Below are positions 1-11,796 of a stretch of DNA of 26,444 nucleotides, piece after piece. This stretch comes from Hofstenia miamia (lineage: Eukaryota; Xenacoelomorpha; Acoela; Hofsteniidae). The notes under the pieces were generated by a model. It ran no database searches and was not told the origin of the DNA. It saw only the letters and a list, made by a program, of their open reading frames with translations. The translations under genes were made by a program, and so were the position numbers. The stretch covers positions 797,176 to 823,619 of the forward strand of contig CABFPE010000196.1 of assembly GCA_900660155.1 (NCBI GenBank), read 5' to 3'. The first letter of the stretch is position 1; each line of letters starts with the position of its first letter.

Positions 1-13
1 ATATATATATATA
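1..13. repeat. (TA)n tract at window start
   Basis: A run of alternating A and T, probably the end of a longer microsatellite cut by the window edge. Confidence 0.8.
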
Positions 14-1910
14 ATTTAACTAGGCCAAGGTTAATTTGAATATACGATGGTTTGTTTGATATCAAAAGATAAAATAATGATAGAAGATCTTTTGGCAAAT
101 CAGGTCATGTCAACAAAAAATTGTGAAGCTCGAGAGATTGTTACTGACCGGTTCCACCTTTGATCTGTATACTGAAGGAACAATATATAGAATTCGTACA
201 ATAAATGTTGATAGACTTTTCCAAATGCATAAAAAAATTAGGTCATTTATTTTCAAATCGCTATTATGGAAGAACACAGTGCTTAGCCATTGTCCAAGAT
301 ATATAATTCAATTAATCAAATGATCTAAAAAAGAAAGGTGAAAATGAAATTGTTCTTTGAAAAATATGCGGTTAATTAACCATGCTGTGCAATACAAAGA
401 TCCACTATGGTTATTGACGGAATATCACGGGTTTAACAATATCAATCAAGGAATCATTTTGTAACGTCAATTGATTGTATGGCTTTCATAAATATATTAA
501 AATTAATATAATGATGAAGGAAGACAAGCCAAGGTCGAGCATACCTCTCCACAGTGTAACAGTAGCAGGTGGTCTTTAATTAAAGAATACTTAGGCTTTG
601 AAGATCTGAAATTATTTTTAGATTTATGAGAAAGAGTTGTAGGCTATATATATATTTGCAATATGATATTAATTTGTCATACATAATTATGCATACATAC
701 TTTTTGACATAATGTAAAAATAATTTTGAAAGAACATATGCGAATTTGGAGTGTTTTCCTGAAATGTGTATTAAGCAAATAGATTATTCTAAAGAATCAG
801 CAGGGTTTGTAATTAATGAAAGGTGGAAGTGCATTAATTACCTCAATTACATCCTTATTTTTTAATTTTAATTATACAAGATTGAGTTATAAAAATCATA
901 TCCAGAATATTTAGTCAGATCATTAGCAAGATTATACTGATTATAAGAACACTATCATTATTCATTCTGACCTTTGTAAGATAATACTGCCATAGTGGGA
1001 TTGTTGTAGGAGGTACCAAGCTTAGTTTGTTAAATATGATCCTAATTAAGCTTAGAACATTTAGAGAGCGAGAAGCCCATTAAATCATACTCAGGATAGC
1101 CTTGTCAATTAATTTTGAACAAAAAGTAAAAAATCCTGAAATGCTAGATATTGGAAAAGAGAACAACATATTGCTGTTAGCAAACCAACAAAAATTAGTT
1201 GAAGACTGTCTATATAAACAGACTTTTGAAAGTCTATAAAAGCATAGGGTTACACTATGATGCTAAGTTTAATATCTTTCCACTAATACACCTTTAGTAG
1301 AAATGTAGGAGCGGCTGGGAACTCATAGTACATCTATAAAATGGGCTTCAATAACGTGGTGGTATTAGTAAAATATAACTAAATGTGCAGACTTCTATTT
1401 TCAGACAAACATTTGGGGATTGGCCATGCCCCCATTCAAAGCAAATATTTTATAAGGCTCCCTCAAATAGTTATCAAAAGCGAGTTCTCCTGCATGAGAT
1501 TTACTTCATGTTAGCCCTTCTAAATTTTAAAAACTACTCGCCTCTGCTGTAATTTAGAAATACAACTGCGATAAATGCAATATTTCATATATGGACAGAC
1601 TGCAAGATATTTTGAAGTTAGGATTAAGGAATATCTAATAGGACATATTTACACTAATATGCAAAAAATGGGCAAACTTTAAAATCATCATGAAATATCA
1701 AAATTCCAAGATAACTGAAGGAATAGTATATATAGAACATCTAAATAGCATTATATTATTAATGAATAGTCACATTAATTTAAGAAATTTGCAAATTTCA
1801 GAATAATTTATTTTACATATTTTTTAAGCAGTTCAATTCTTATCTTGAATAGGTAACACACAGTTACAAAGCGTGACGTTGTACATGTATTTGACATACA
1901 TTAATATTGT

Positions 1911-1915
<5 letters not shown>
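14..1915. other. Anonymous AT-rich DNA, no gene seen
   Basis: No open frame here has a recognisable domain, and the few frames of about 60 codons are what AT-rich DNA gives by chance. Only fragments such as the short GGGG/CCCC inverted patch near 1413-1432 stand out. No RNA gene was recognised. Confidence 0.6.

Positions 1916-1952
<37 letters not shown>
1916..1952. repeat. (TA)n microsatellite
   Basis: About 18 uninterrupted TA units. A minus-strand frame running through it reads as alternating Ile/Tyr and is an artefact of the repeat. Confidence 0.95.
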
Positions 1953-1956
<4 letters not shown>

Positions 1957-2840
1957 ATCTCATTTTTAAATTTTTTGATATTGGGTTTGATCTTTTTTGA
2001 AAATATATATTTCTTAATTAGTTGGTAGCTTATAATCAATTTATCATGTTGAGATATATTTGAAGTTATGTAGTAAGCAAATTGGCCGAGGTCAAAACAT
2101 TTAGTTTTGTAATGGACGCAAAAGAAAAAGTTAGCCTGAATTATTAAAAATGTTATGTTATGCTATTGAGTGTTAATGGCATTAAAAATCGATTTTCATT
2201 CAATACTTATTTCGGCAAAAATCTCTACGGCTTTCACGTACCAATCTCTTCAAACCAAAGTTACACAGATGCTGTCTCATTTGAGGTACACAATCCCACA
2301 AAAATATATTGTCAAAAAAAGAATCCTCGAGGAACCATCGAATGAAATTAAATAAATGTGCTAGGATTCTGGTAAAGAGGCTGTAATATGAATTCATTGA
2401 AATTTGATGAGTAAAATTTCTTAAATAATAGGCTCTGGTTCATGCAAAGTAAGTTTCTCAACGATCATTCCTACATTATAAATGTGACTAGAATGCTATT
2501 ATTCAATTGGAAAACATTCAATGTCAATAATAGCTGTGAATTTATAAACCTGTATTGCGAATTTTCACTTTAAAGAAATTCCACGTTGTAAAGTATTTTA
2601 AATATGGCACTATAATATATTTAATTGCTAAGCAGGAAGCAAGTAAGTAAAACACAACATCTCTATTACCTAATCCCCTTACAACATAAAATCAATTGCA
2701 AATAGAGAAAAATTTCATTGTAAGCCAAACACAAATATACATGAATTTTAACAGAAAATATTATGTGTTGTATTGTTGAGACCTTGAGTCCAAAGTATGC
2801 TTATGCAAAACAAATAATTTTATAATAAATTGACTATTTG

Positions 2841-2845
<5 letters not shown>
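1953..2845. other. Anonymous AT-rich DNA, no gene seen
   Basis: Three overlapping short frames at 2160-2397 on both strands have no recognisable domain or coding signal. No repeat or TIR pair was found. Confidence 0.55.

Positions 2846-2877
<32 letters not shown>
2846..2877. repeat. (TA)n microsatellite, left of a candidate MITE
   Basis: About 15 TA units, followed by a short TTTA-rich tail that leads into the candidate element at 2891. Confidence 0.9.
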
Positions 2878-2880
<3 letters not shown>

Positions 2881-2890
2881 TTATTTATAT

Positions 2891-3143
2891 CTCCCGCTAA
2901 ATGCTTTTTAAGAGCCTCATCATGACCGCGTTTCCAAACATAAATCTTTGAAATTTTCAGGGTAGTGTCTCTTTAATTTTCCTACCTCCATGGTAAATTT
3001 ATTTAAGTTCGAGTTAATACTGGGGGAGCATTAGCCAAAAAATGTTGGGGGAAAAGTGTGAATCCCGCTAAACGCCTTAGAAATTTCGGACCGTTTCCCG
3101 CCAATTGTAAGGTTTTTGCAATTTCCATAGCAAAAAGCGGGAA
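2891..3143. mobile_element. Candidate small TIR element inserted in a (TA)n tract
   Basis: This block is less AT-rich than its surroundings and sits between two (TA)n tracts. It starts with TCCCGCT (2892-2898) and ends with its reverse complement AGCGGGA (3136-3142). An internal CCCGCTAAACGCC near 3064 repeats the left end (CCCGCTAAATGC) in direct orientation. Insertion into TA, with TA as the target duplication, is typical of Tc1/mariner-like MITEs, but the TIR is only about 7 bp and a TA duplication cannot be shown inside TA repeats. There is no coding capacity. Confidence 0.4.
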
Positions 3144-3147
3144 ATAC

Positions 3148-3173
3148 ATATATATATATATATATATATATAT
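3148..3173. repeat. (TA)n microsatellite, right of a candidate MITE
   Basis: Thirteen TA units directly after the right end of the 2891-3143 block. With 2846-2877 it suggests one TA tract split by an insertion. Confidence 0.9.
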
Positions 3174-6170
3174 CAAGTGAATTTGGATAAATTCCTAAAC
3201 GTGATCATCAATTATGCCCAGACATTTTTTTATAGTTCAGATCACACTCTAGTACACGTCCTTAGATAATCACCCACTGCTTTTTACAGGTGTTTTACTT
3301 TTGATTTAGTCTTAAACTGGATTAATTATCCATTAAAATTTATACTGATAAAATGACTTATTTTCATGTTCAGGCACAAATCGTCCAATTTCTAGGTAAT
3401 GCCACTTGTTTTTCTGAAGATAGTACAATTGATTAATACTGCACATCAAAATGTATACGCCTTATTATTGCAATGTGGATATTTGATGTTAACGTAGTTT
3501 TATGTTTTCTATTATTTGTAGATCATATTTTTTCATTGATTTATGCTTTACAAAGTGAAAGGAAAAACATTACCTAAAAATATTTTCCAACGTGTATGCC
3601 TTCAAGCGAGGTGTAGGACACGGACAAAATGCTACCCACTAGCATTTATTGTGAACGTCGAAATTCGAATGAAATTCTTTCCAACCAAGTTAAATCAAGT
3701 CTACAGTTGATCCCATTTTTGTCAAAGAAATCCAATCTTTATAACAAGTAGTTAATAATCCAAGTCTGAAATTATTTTGTAATACACGCGCACCAGATAT
3801 AGACACAGAACCACTATTGAAATCATACTCTCAATTGATAAATTTTGAAAACATAAGTAATCCCATTTAATATAAATGCATGGAAAATAAAAAAATTTTA
3901 AATTCACCAATCGACTCTTGTAATCAATTGAGCTACATTCCGATATCTCAATGCATCTTTGCTTTGGAAGTTCTCAATTCAAGAGTATACCCAAAATCTG
4001 TAGATTATTGATTGAATACTTTGTAAATAATTTACAGAATTTATGTAAATAATTCAGACATGCTTGACCCAGCTTTGTTTGCAGTAGTGGTATTACTAAA
4101 ATCCTTGCTTCAACCATTGTTTTGTAAGTGTTGAAAGAAACCATTTAGAAAGCTTGTCTAATTTGTTTTGATTTGCTATTCGGTCTTATTAGATGAATTA
4201 ATTTCACGTAACGTAAAATAATGGCTTCTCAATTTTTTAGAATGCATGCACAGTTCACAATCTTCCATTCTGTTTACTAATTGACGAAAATCCTTTGATA
4301 CAACTAATGTTACCACATAAGCTATAGTTTCATAAAAGCAAAATACAATAACTTACAACCAAATTAAAAGAATATATCTAAAAATTTAAATAACCTTTCG
4401 ATTTCCTTAGCAAATTCAAATTGTGAATATCGCTAGAGAAGCAACTAATATTTAGAATTTATCACCTTCATTACAACGATTTGACTTTCTTAATGATTCT
4501 TGGGTCCAAACGGATTATTACAAATTTAATATTTGTTTGATGCATTACGTATATGATGTGTCTCTCATAACACCAATGGGATTACACAAATATAAAAGCA
4601 TTCTCTTAGACAGTTAAAATTAATAATCTTGATTTCTCTGAAAATGTTGAATTTTTTTAGAAGTAGAATTGAACAAATACGAAATTTGAAATTCCCAAAC
4701 AATTTTTTTAAATATTTCGAAGCAAATAGCTAAGTAGCTTGTGGCCATAGCATACCATATTCTATGGCATCTCGGAAGAAAATATTTAAAAGGTATAATT
4801 AGCATTTTCCAAGCTGTGTTAAGTGACGCAAAATTTTTTCAAAATCATTTTGCATACATGCATAGTGTTCGCGGAAAGCTGACGGATCTTTCTCAAATTT
4901 TAGCTTATAATGTATATAAAAACCCTAGGTAGTAAAACATAAACTCAGGTAGCATAATAATATGTACAAATTACATTTCAATACAGTAATTTACAACAGT
5001 AAACAATTTTTTATTTTGTAATTGGAAGGGGACACATGTCTCCCCAATGCCTTTATGCGTGCCCCCAGATCACTCTATGCCAAGCGGTGGCGCATCACAA
5101 AGAAGTTGCAAAAATTATCTTTTAAATTTCTAGAAACATTTTATATCTGGATAGAGAAAATTTCAATGAAAAGCAAAATATAACAAAGACAATTAGCAGG
5201 ACTATGAAAGATGTTCAAGCTTCTGTACGTAACTACATATTGTAGTATCACTGCCCTGTAGTTCAGTCAAGACTTCTTAATGATGTGGCGGAGGAACAGA
5301 TAAAGAATTGCTTCATTTCCAGCATACTATTATCTCAACCCTTACAACACTCAATCACGATCACTTCAAAAAATTCACATAGCTGTCGCAAACACTAGTC
5401 ACAATATCCTTCCGATTCTAAAACAATCTAAGCAAAGAAATTTTGTTGAAAGATCTATGAAGATGTGAGGAAAGTGTGGTACACAGCCCTACCTTATAAC
5501 TGTATTGTGAAATACGGTAACACTAATGGTCAATGTGCAATATCGTCTCTTCGCAGAAAAAAGTTTATGTATGATGACTTATTCCTAGTCACTATGATTC
5601 TCTGAAAAATGTGAATACAAAATGGCTACTTTTGAACAAAATTGGATGGTGTTGATGTATCCAATGATTTGGTGAAGCCTTACTTAAGAAAATTCTTCAA
5701 TTTGTCTGCAGCATCTATTGCAACAAAGTAAATTATCTACATTGCAGTTTCTTGAGTCATTGTCTATCATATCATCTACTAACATGCCTGTTGAGAGAAC
5801 TGTATCTTTATATAATCAAATATGCTCAGACAGTTGAAGATCTATCAATATGCAATTTGCTTATCCTATTAAGAATACATGTAAGCTTAAGCGTTATTTC
5901 CAGTGGAATTATATTCCAAGGAAATTGCTTTCAATTTCATTCTAACGAAATTGGCAATTCTCATTGATTTTAAGGTTTGCTTGAATCCTTAACGATATTA
6001 ACATTCTGCTTATCGAATATATGTTGTCTTCAGAATCTGTACCATTTAAATATTGCTTCAATTATGAACAAATGAAAAGCTCTTTTATAAGCTGTTGCTA
6101 TTAACTCTCTTTGTTCATGTTTAAAAACCACCCGCCAGTCAGAATTTTACGAGTTATCTGTATAATTTAC

Positions 6171-6176
<6 letters not shown>
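3174..6176. other. Anonymous AT-rich DNA, no gene seen
   Basis: Three kilobases without a supported gene. The short frames at 4620-4932 and 5752-5967 have no recognisable motif. A GC-richer patch at 5027-5070 holds GGGGACACATGTCTCCCC followed by GTGCCCCCAGA and may be the end of a decayed repeat, but no partner end was found. Confidence 0.5.

Positions 6177-6210
<34 letters not shown>
6177..6210. repeat. (TA)n microsatellite
   Basis: Seventeen uninterrupted TA units. Confidence 0.95.
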
Positions 6211-6213
<3 letters not shown>

Positions 6214-6510
6214 AGAGCCTGTGAAGTTATTACATAAAATAAGTACTGTAATGCTAGTAGTCCGTTGCTTATTAATGTCCAGAGACTTCTTACATTGAAA
6301 ATTAAAATTTAAAATGAAGCATATTTGGTTAATTATAGATATATTACTGTTGGAAAGAATTTAGAGATTATCTTTCTGATAACCGCTTAAGAAAGAATGT
6401 GACAAAATGTTAATATAGGATATAACTTATTTTTTACATATTTCAATGTGGATTATCTCTTGCTTTGTGCTTGTCTAATCTAATTCTTTATATTTAATTT
6501 TAAATTATTG

Positions 6511-6727
6511 CATTTATTTTGTTGAAAAATTTATCTAATTTTAAAATAGTTTGTTCATGGATATTTTTGGAGCCTAAGATATAAAAGGATAACAATAATA
6601 CCCCTAACCCTGGCCCTAGCCTTGACCCTATTCCCATCTTTTTTCATAAAGCTAGTACGATGCGAACTGCAATTTTGTTATTATTCAACGTAGACTGAAC
6701 TTACACTAAATCATGATGCAATTCAAT
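6511..6727 (+). repeat. Dispersed repeat with CCCTAA-like core, copy 1
   Basis: This 217-bp stretch is collinear with 15084-15301 and with the truncated copy at 13928-14044. Shared landmarks, in order, are CATTTATTTTGTTGAA, GTTTGT..GGATATTTTTG, a run of degenerate CCCTAA units (6600-6630), a TTTTCATAA block, GATGCGAACTGCA and a final AAATTCAAT-like block. The spacing is conserved to within about one base. The flanks outside the block do not align well, so it looks like a mobile or dispersed repeat rather than a local duplication. The family is not recognised. Confidence 0.7.
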
Positions 6728-6832
6728 GGAAGTGTAAACATGCTTACCTCACTTTTTCACTTACATTCAGCCTATATTGGTCAATTGCACGAGTGTTGTT
6801 CGCACCCTGTTAATGTAAATACTAGGGACACC

Positions 6833-6860
<28 letters not shown>
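6833..6860. repeat. (TA)n microsatellite
   Basis: Fourteen TA units. The Ile/Tyr run in a plus-strand frame crossing it is an artefact. Confidence 0.95.
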
Positions 6861-6865
<5 letters not shown>

Positions 6866-7458
6866 TGTGTGTGCAACGTATATACAGAGAAAAATTATTG
6901 TTAGCTTGCACGTAGATAAGATTTGCTGCGTTCTTAATATTTAATAATCAGCTGTGACGTATTTGAAATAATATATCTTTTTTTAGTTTTGTCTTTCTCA
7001 TTATCGTGTGTATTCCAAATTGCCTCTTTTTAGCATGTGATTTAATGGCGACGTTTGGATTCATTTGCCCCATTCCAAGAATTTTACTTTCTGCGCACAC
7101 TATCATGCCTCATCTCTGGTGCGTAAATTATGCAGTCAATCCAGCTATATATTTCATCTTTAGGTAACTCTTTTGATACCCCCACTGTGGTCATTCTAAT
7201 AAGAAACTATTTTGTAATTTTTCTTCAATAAATGAAATTAATAATTTTTATTCATATTTAACGTACTAATTATTAATGATTAATTTTACAGCTTTTTTAA
7301 GATATAATCTTGATTCAGGAAAGTAAAGAAATTCACATTTATTATTACAACTTTAATTCTGATCTGCTGTCATATATGGAAATACATAACTATGTTAAAT
7401 GTGATGCATTTTGGAGGTCGAGTATAGGATATAGCAAACACCTTTAGATCCTGAATGC
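6861..7458. other. Anonymous AT-rich DNA, no gene seen
   Basis: No open frame, RNA gene or repeat structure could be supported between the (TA)n tract and the TTAA element. Confidence 0.55.
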
Positions 7459-7462
7459 TTAA

Positions 7463-8280
7463 GGTGGTTATATCCCTTTTTAACTCGTTTTTCAAAACTT
7501 TTTAAAATTTATTTTTCTTGTGTTTTAGATAACTTAAATACTGTTCTTTCACAAAATATAACTAGTTTTGCGTAAATATTATGTTTTAATCACGCAAAAT
7601 GCATTTAAAGTTGTGTTGTTTATAAATTTCCTCTTAGCAACGACTTAGCAACGTGTTTCAACTTCAAAATGCCATAAATTATTTTTATGTATGAAGCTGG
7701 GGCCTTCTAAAACTGTACTAGGAACAATGTAAATAGATTGACACTTTTAAATTGAATTTTCTCGTTTCGACAATTTTCGAGGTGTTGTTGATGTGTGTGA
7801 CATTTGTACCTTTGTGAGGTTTTATTGTAGAATGTTGAAAATTGGTATTTTTACTCTTTATAGCATTATCTAGTGCCTGACACTCGTCATTCGGTGTTAT
7901 TTTGAATTGGTAGTCAAAAAATTACAAATTTCAGTTAACTATACCTGCTAAAAAGTGAATATAGTTGAAATTTGAACTGCTAATTTTTTAAAAACTAATT
8001 TTTGGAAAAGTGACTAGTGTCAAACAGCAGATGAGGTTGTAAGCCTTTTAAAAATATATAGTTTATTGAATTCGAATAATTGGTTATTGTGATTTCATGT
8101 TTGCGGTGCTAAGCAATTATGGACTAATTAGTGGCCGCCATATATGATAATTAGGCAAATCAGTGATTTTTGACAAATTTTCTTTATTGTTGATTTTAGC
8201 TCACCCAACACTTTAAAAAACATATTTTTACAAAAATATCTTTAAGATTGAAAACAATGTTTAAAAGAGATATAACCACC
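7463..8280. mobile_element. Nonautonomous TTAA-target DNA transposon, 818 bp
   Basis: The left end, TTAA (7459-7462) then GGTGGTTATATC, is mirrored at the right end by GATATAACCACC then TTAA (8281-8284). The first 12 TIR bases match exactly, and similarity continues imperfectly for about 35 bp (T-rich inward of the left end, A-rich inward of the right end). TTAA target duplications are typical of the piggyBac and Kolobok superfamilies; the GG start does not settle which. The interior has no open frame of useful length, so any movement would need a transposase from elsewhere. A short direct repeat, TAGCAACG, occurs inside near 7635-7655. Confidence 0.77.
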
Positions 8281-8284
8281 TTAA

Positions 8285-9708
8285 GATTATAGATAAATCT
8301 AGAAAAACAATTTAAGATAATTCATATTAACATTAGTGCATTTACGTATTTCTTATTTACAAATGAAAAAGTTGCATCTTTTAGAAGAAGTACGGAAATA
8401 AACATTTTAGCTGCTTACTTCCCTTTAATTTACTTAAATATGTACATATATGTAAGCTGGGGTATTTAATACAGTAAATCTTAAAACTCATTTGACATAT
8501 TTAATATTTCATGTGCTTATGTCCACTGCCCCATTTTTATAGGTGAGGAGCTAGTATTTTCTGATAACTATGAAACATTACACCTGGTATGATGTATTCA
8601 TCTATTAACATAAGTTTTACGCATGCTGCCAGTACTTGAACCATCAACAATTAAAGAATGTTACATTTGGAAGAGGAAGCTTGTTCACTTTATGCTTCTC
8701 CCTTCCAAGCAAATTTATATATGTCGATTGAGGATAGTCTGAAATCTCCACTAGAGTTACTTTCACGTAACAAATCGATTTGCCCAGATTTTTGAACAAT
8801 ATATCCAAGTCTGGAAAAAATGTTGAAAACCTTTACATGGAATCATCTATGGTTGCTGAAACCCCTCATACAATGATGAAGATTTGTGCTATACTTATTT
8901 TTCTGTCTGAACTACATACAAATAAGAATATTTTTTTCAAAAAATATCCAGTTATTGTAAAAATATTCAAATTCTTTCCATGCCTAGTGTTCAGTCTAAT
9001 GTCCATTGGAACAAAAACTACGCTGAAATATTTTTTCTCAAGACAAACTGTGTGAGTCCCGTACAGACGTGCCGTAAGTTTTAGAGTTTAAAAGTTTTTT
9101 GGGCAAAGCAACGCATGTTTTGAAAAATTCCTAGTGTAACTAGGGTTAATAGGAGAGTAACTTGTAAATATTTTAGCAACCATTTTTCATGAATTTCTCA
9201 GCAGGGACAGTCAACTTATAATAAATTCGGTCTAAATAACGTGTCATATAAATAAATATTTGTAAAATGAGGTTTGTTAAGTTTTTTGCAATGTTGTATT
9301 TTAGTGCTGCGTTTCGGAAAAAATTCAAGAACGTGTTCTGTCGTTCTTCCAACATCAATGATTCTCGAAACTTGATTAAGTTTAATTCTTACAACTCATC
9401 AATCGCCCACAGATCTATTGGAGTAGCAAATTTGATGAACAAATACAAAGACAACGTGACAGCTTAATTGTAAAGTGCTGGGGGTAATCATTGCCAACTT
9501 AAAACACAATCAAATTAGACTTTGTAGCCTTACTTAATATTGACAATCATGTATATATATAATAGAGGAAATTCTTTTGTGGTATTGTTTTAGAATTCTA
9601 AATTTAGTTTTTTAAATATTAGACAGGTTTGCATCATTTTAAAATTTTTTATTTTCAATTGTTTTTCTAATTCAAAAGTATTAGAAACTTTTCAATATAG
9701 AAAAACAT
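8285..9708. other. Anonymous AT-rich DNA, no gene seen
   Basis: The longest frame, 91 codons at 8780-9055 on the plus strand, is Phe/Ile/Lys-rich, does not begin with ATG and has no recognisable domain. The opposing frames at 9173-9467 overlap each other and are equally uninformative. I treat all of them as chance frames. Confidence 0.5.

Positions 9709-9739
<31 letters not shown>
9709..9739. repeat. (TA)n microsatellite, interrupted once
   Basis: About 15 TA units with one C interruption near 9725. Confidence 0.9.
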
Positions 9740-10526
9740 TCTCTGAGATTGTGTTTTACATTAACTAATGTATTTGAAAAATGTGATATCGAAAGAAACA
9801 TATGTTTGATTTTGATGTTGAATATTTTTGTTTTATTGTAAAAATCGTTTTGTTTATATATTCTTGTGTTCATGTCTTTGTTAAGACAAGATAAATTGAA
9901 TATTTGATGTTACTATTTGTTTTCTATGGGATTCTATCTGCTATTTATGAAGTCTATATAACGGAAAACTCTTTAGATTTGTTGTCAAAATGCTGCCAAC
10001 ATTTTGGAATTCCTGGTAAAGTTTTATTATTATTAACGACGACTTTTTGTAAAAATGTTTAGCATAGCAAAGAAAAAATATAATTTATGTGAAGTACACA
10101 TGATAAATTAGTTGCATATACATGCATATGCGATTACATGTTATTGCTAATGGTCAGTAAAATATTTTTCAAAAACCATGTAATGTCTGTGCAACAATGA
10201 CGTGGCACTAACACCGGCCCTCACCGATAAATACAGACTATTCCAATACTGTAATTTGTAAGAATTAATTACTACTGAATTGCTTAAAGATCAATGCGCT
10301 TAGTGTTGAAAGGAGAAGGGACATTCGTAACGCAGTCTACATCACCAATTTAGAAGAACCTGATGTATTTCAACCAAAGCTCTTTTTAGTAAAATCTATT
10401 AAATATTTAAGTTGCAATTAGTTCACTGGGTCAGTGAGTCAGCGTATCGCCTGGTCAAGAATATGTGCACGATTAAGTTGAGTAATCAGGTCTGGTTTAC
10501 TTAATAAAGAAGGGGATGTGAAATAA
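9740..10526. other. Anonymous AT-rich DNA, no gene seen
   Basis: No gene or clear repeat was seen. The GC-richer patch near 10200-10225 (a GGCACTAACACCGGCCC-like stretch) resembles a decayed repeat edge but has no identified partner. Confidence 0.5.
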
Positions 10527-10736
10527 CTCTATACTTTGAAATTGGAGATATTTTCAAATAAGGTGTTAAATCCAAGCTTAGATAAATTATGTTGGCATGT
10601 ATTTGTTGTCCTAATTACTTCTGCTCATTCAGAGCGAAGTTTGTCAGCTTCAGCAAAGTTCATTAGAAAGGATCGGACTGGGGAAAGTTTGACATTTTTG
10701 AACCTCAAACAATGGTCAGCAAGACTGAAATCCTAA
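10527..10736 (+). pseudogene. hAT-type transposase C-terminal (dimerisation) remnant
   Basis: A short plus-strand frame opens after a stop at 10524 and ends at a TAA at 10734-10736. Its middle reads SAHSERSLSASAKFIRKDR, then TGESLTFLNL. This resembles the C-terminal dimerisation region of hAT and zf-MYM-type transposases, where a Ser-Ala-Glu-Arg-Ser-Phe-Ser-like box is followed by a basic stretch, R..(L/M)G, and a hydrophobic helix such as LALL. The preceding segment (LDKLCWHVFVVLI) fits the hydrophobic stretch before that box. There is no ATG, the rest of the transposase is absent, and no TIRs bounding it were found. It is most likely a decayed fragment. The similarity is judged by eye only, and a chance frame is possible. 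Confidence 0.35.
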
Positions 10737-11393
10737 ATATGCATAACTATATTTTTTAACTTTTTGTTTTATATATATTGTTTATAGAATATTTCATTTA
10801 TTCATTTTTGTATCAAAAGTAAACGGATCAAATTGGGTCACCGTGTCATTTATTTTTCAATTTTACAGGGTCTCGCCTTATCACAGGGTAAAACTTATCT
10901 CCTAGTGGGATGGGTTACTCTTTGTGTTAAGTTTTGCTTTGTACAGTAATGTGCCATACTCATTTCAACATCATCAATAGTTTCTGTGATTTAGTCATTC
11001 TAAATTTATTATTGTTCATACATCACTGGCTTTCTATTACAAAGCAATGGATGTTGGTTATTGACTAAAACTAAAATACTTCCACCGTCGAGTTTGGGAA
11101 GATACACTTCAGGTGTAGATAAAGCAAGTACAAGCAAATATCAACTTAGTTCCTAGATAAAAGAATGGCATTGCTGCAAAATAACATACTAGTTCCAAAT
11201 ATTTATTCCAAATTTATCTATGAATTAAATTGAGCTTAAGTACATATTATATTAGTTCCGATTTTGTTGGTTTTTGAGATTGCAATTATGCACAGTTATC
11301 AAAAGTTGCATTTAATCTTAAATAAATTGTGTCCTCAGCGCTGCAAGTCTAAATGTAAACTGATTTTATCACTCAAATTGAACTTTAGGTTAG
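10737..11393. other. Anonymous AT-rich DNA, no gene seen
   Basis: Nothing beyond AT-rich sequence was found. Two ACAGGGT motifs near 10865-10888 could be hAT-like ends but have no matching partner. Confidence 0.5.
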
Positions 11394-11796
11394 CAGAGTT
11401 GTAAGCGGGTAGGTTCGAACAGAAACCACATCTGTTTGGGTCACTGCTTTGAACTGAAAAAAATAATGATTGGACCAAGTCTGGTAACATATTTTGAAAC
11501 TATGATCGGGTAGATCGGGTCAATTTGAATAAAAATTATGGGTCATGCTCATTTTAACAAAATACGAGTATTGGAGACATCACCACAACAAATTAAAACA
11601 GGTTATCATCCGAAACTGTTGCGAAAATTTTTTGAACATTCATGAAAATCAATTCTTTAGATCCATATATTTCAAGGCTTGGACGATTTGGGTCAGAATG
11701 TTAGAAATTTTTATGGGTGGAATCGAGTAGGCCTGGGTTAGAATGTTAACAATTTAATAGGGGTCGGATCCCAGTTTCAACCCGCTTATAGCCCTG
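11394..11796. mobile_element. Candidate hAT MITE, 403 bp
   Basis: The left end CAGAGTTGTAAGCGGGT (11394-11410) matches the reverse complement of the right end ACCCGCTTATAGCCCTG (11780-11796) at 14 of 17 positions. Both ends start with CAG, the hAT hallmark. The interior carries several GGGTC-type short repeats (near 11433, 11518, 11690 and 11760), as is common in subterminal regions. The 8 bp on either side do not form a convincing target duplication, which suggests an old insertion or a later rearrangement. No coding capacity is apparent. Confidence 0.6.

Noticed and set aside
1413..5070. GGGG...CCCC inverted patches at 1413-1432 and 5027-5070, with a GGGGGAG patch near 3023, as copies of one repeat
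   Set aside because: They share only short G/C runs and loose spacing. No extended alignment or boundaries could be seen.
5752..5967. 71-codon frame, plus a neighbouring frame reading SLSIISSTNMPVERTVSLYN that recalls hAT C-termini
   Set aside because: The conserved basic and hydrophobic residues after the putative box are missing and stops follow at once. The resemblance is too weak.
8780..9055. 91-codon plus-strand frame
   Set aside because: No ATG at its start, Phe/Ile/Lys-rich as expected by chance, and no motif or conserved neighbour.
1833..9873. Frames containing Ile/Tyr runs that look like membrane proteins
   Set aside because: They are translations of (TA)n microsatellites.
11405..11425. 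tRNA T-loop-like GGTTCGAACAGAAACC
   Set aside because: No acceptor, D-arm or anticodon arm with fitting spacing. It belongs to the candidate hAT MITE.
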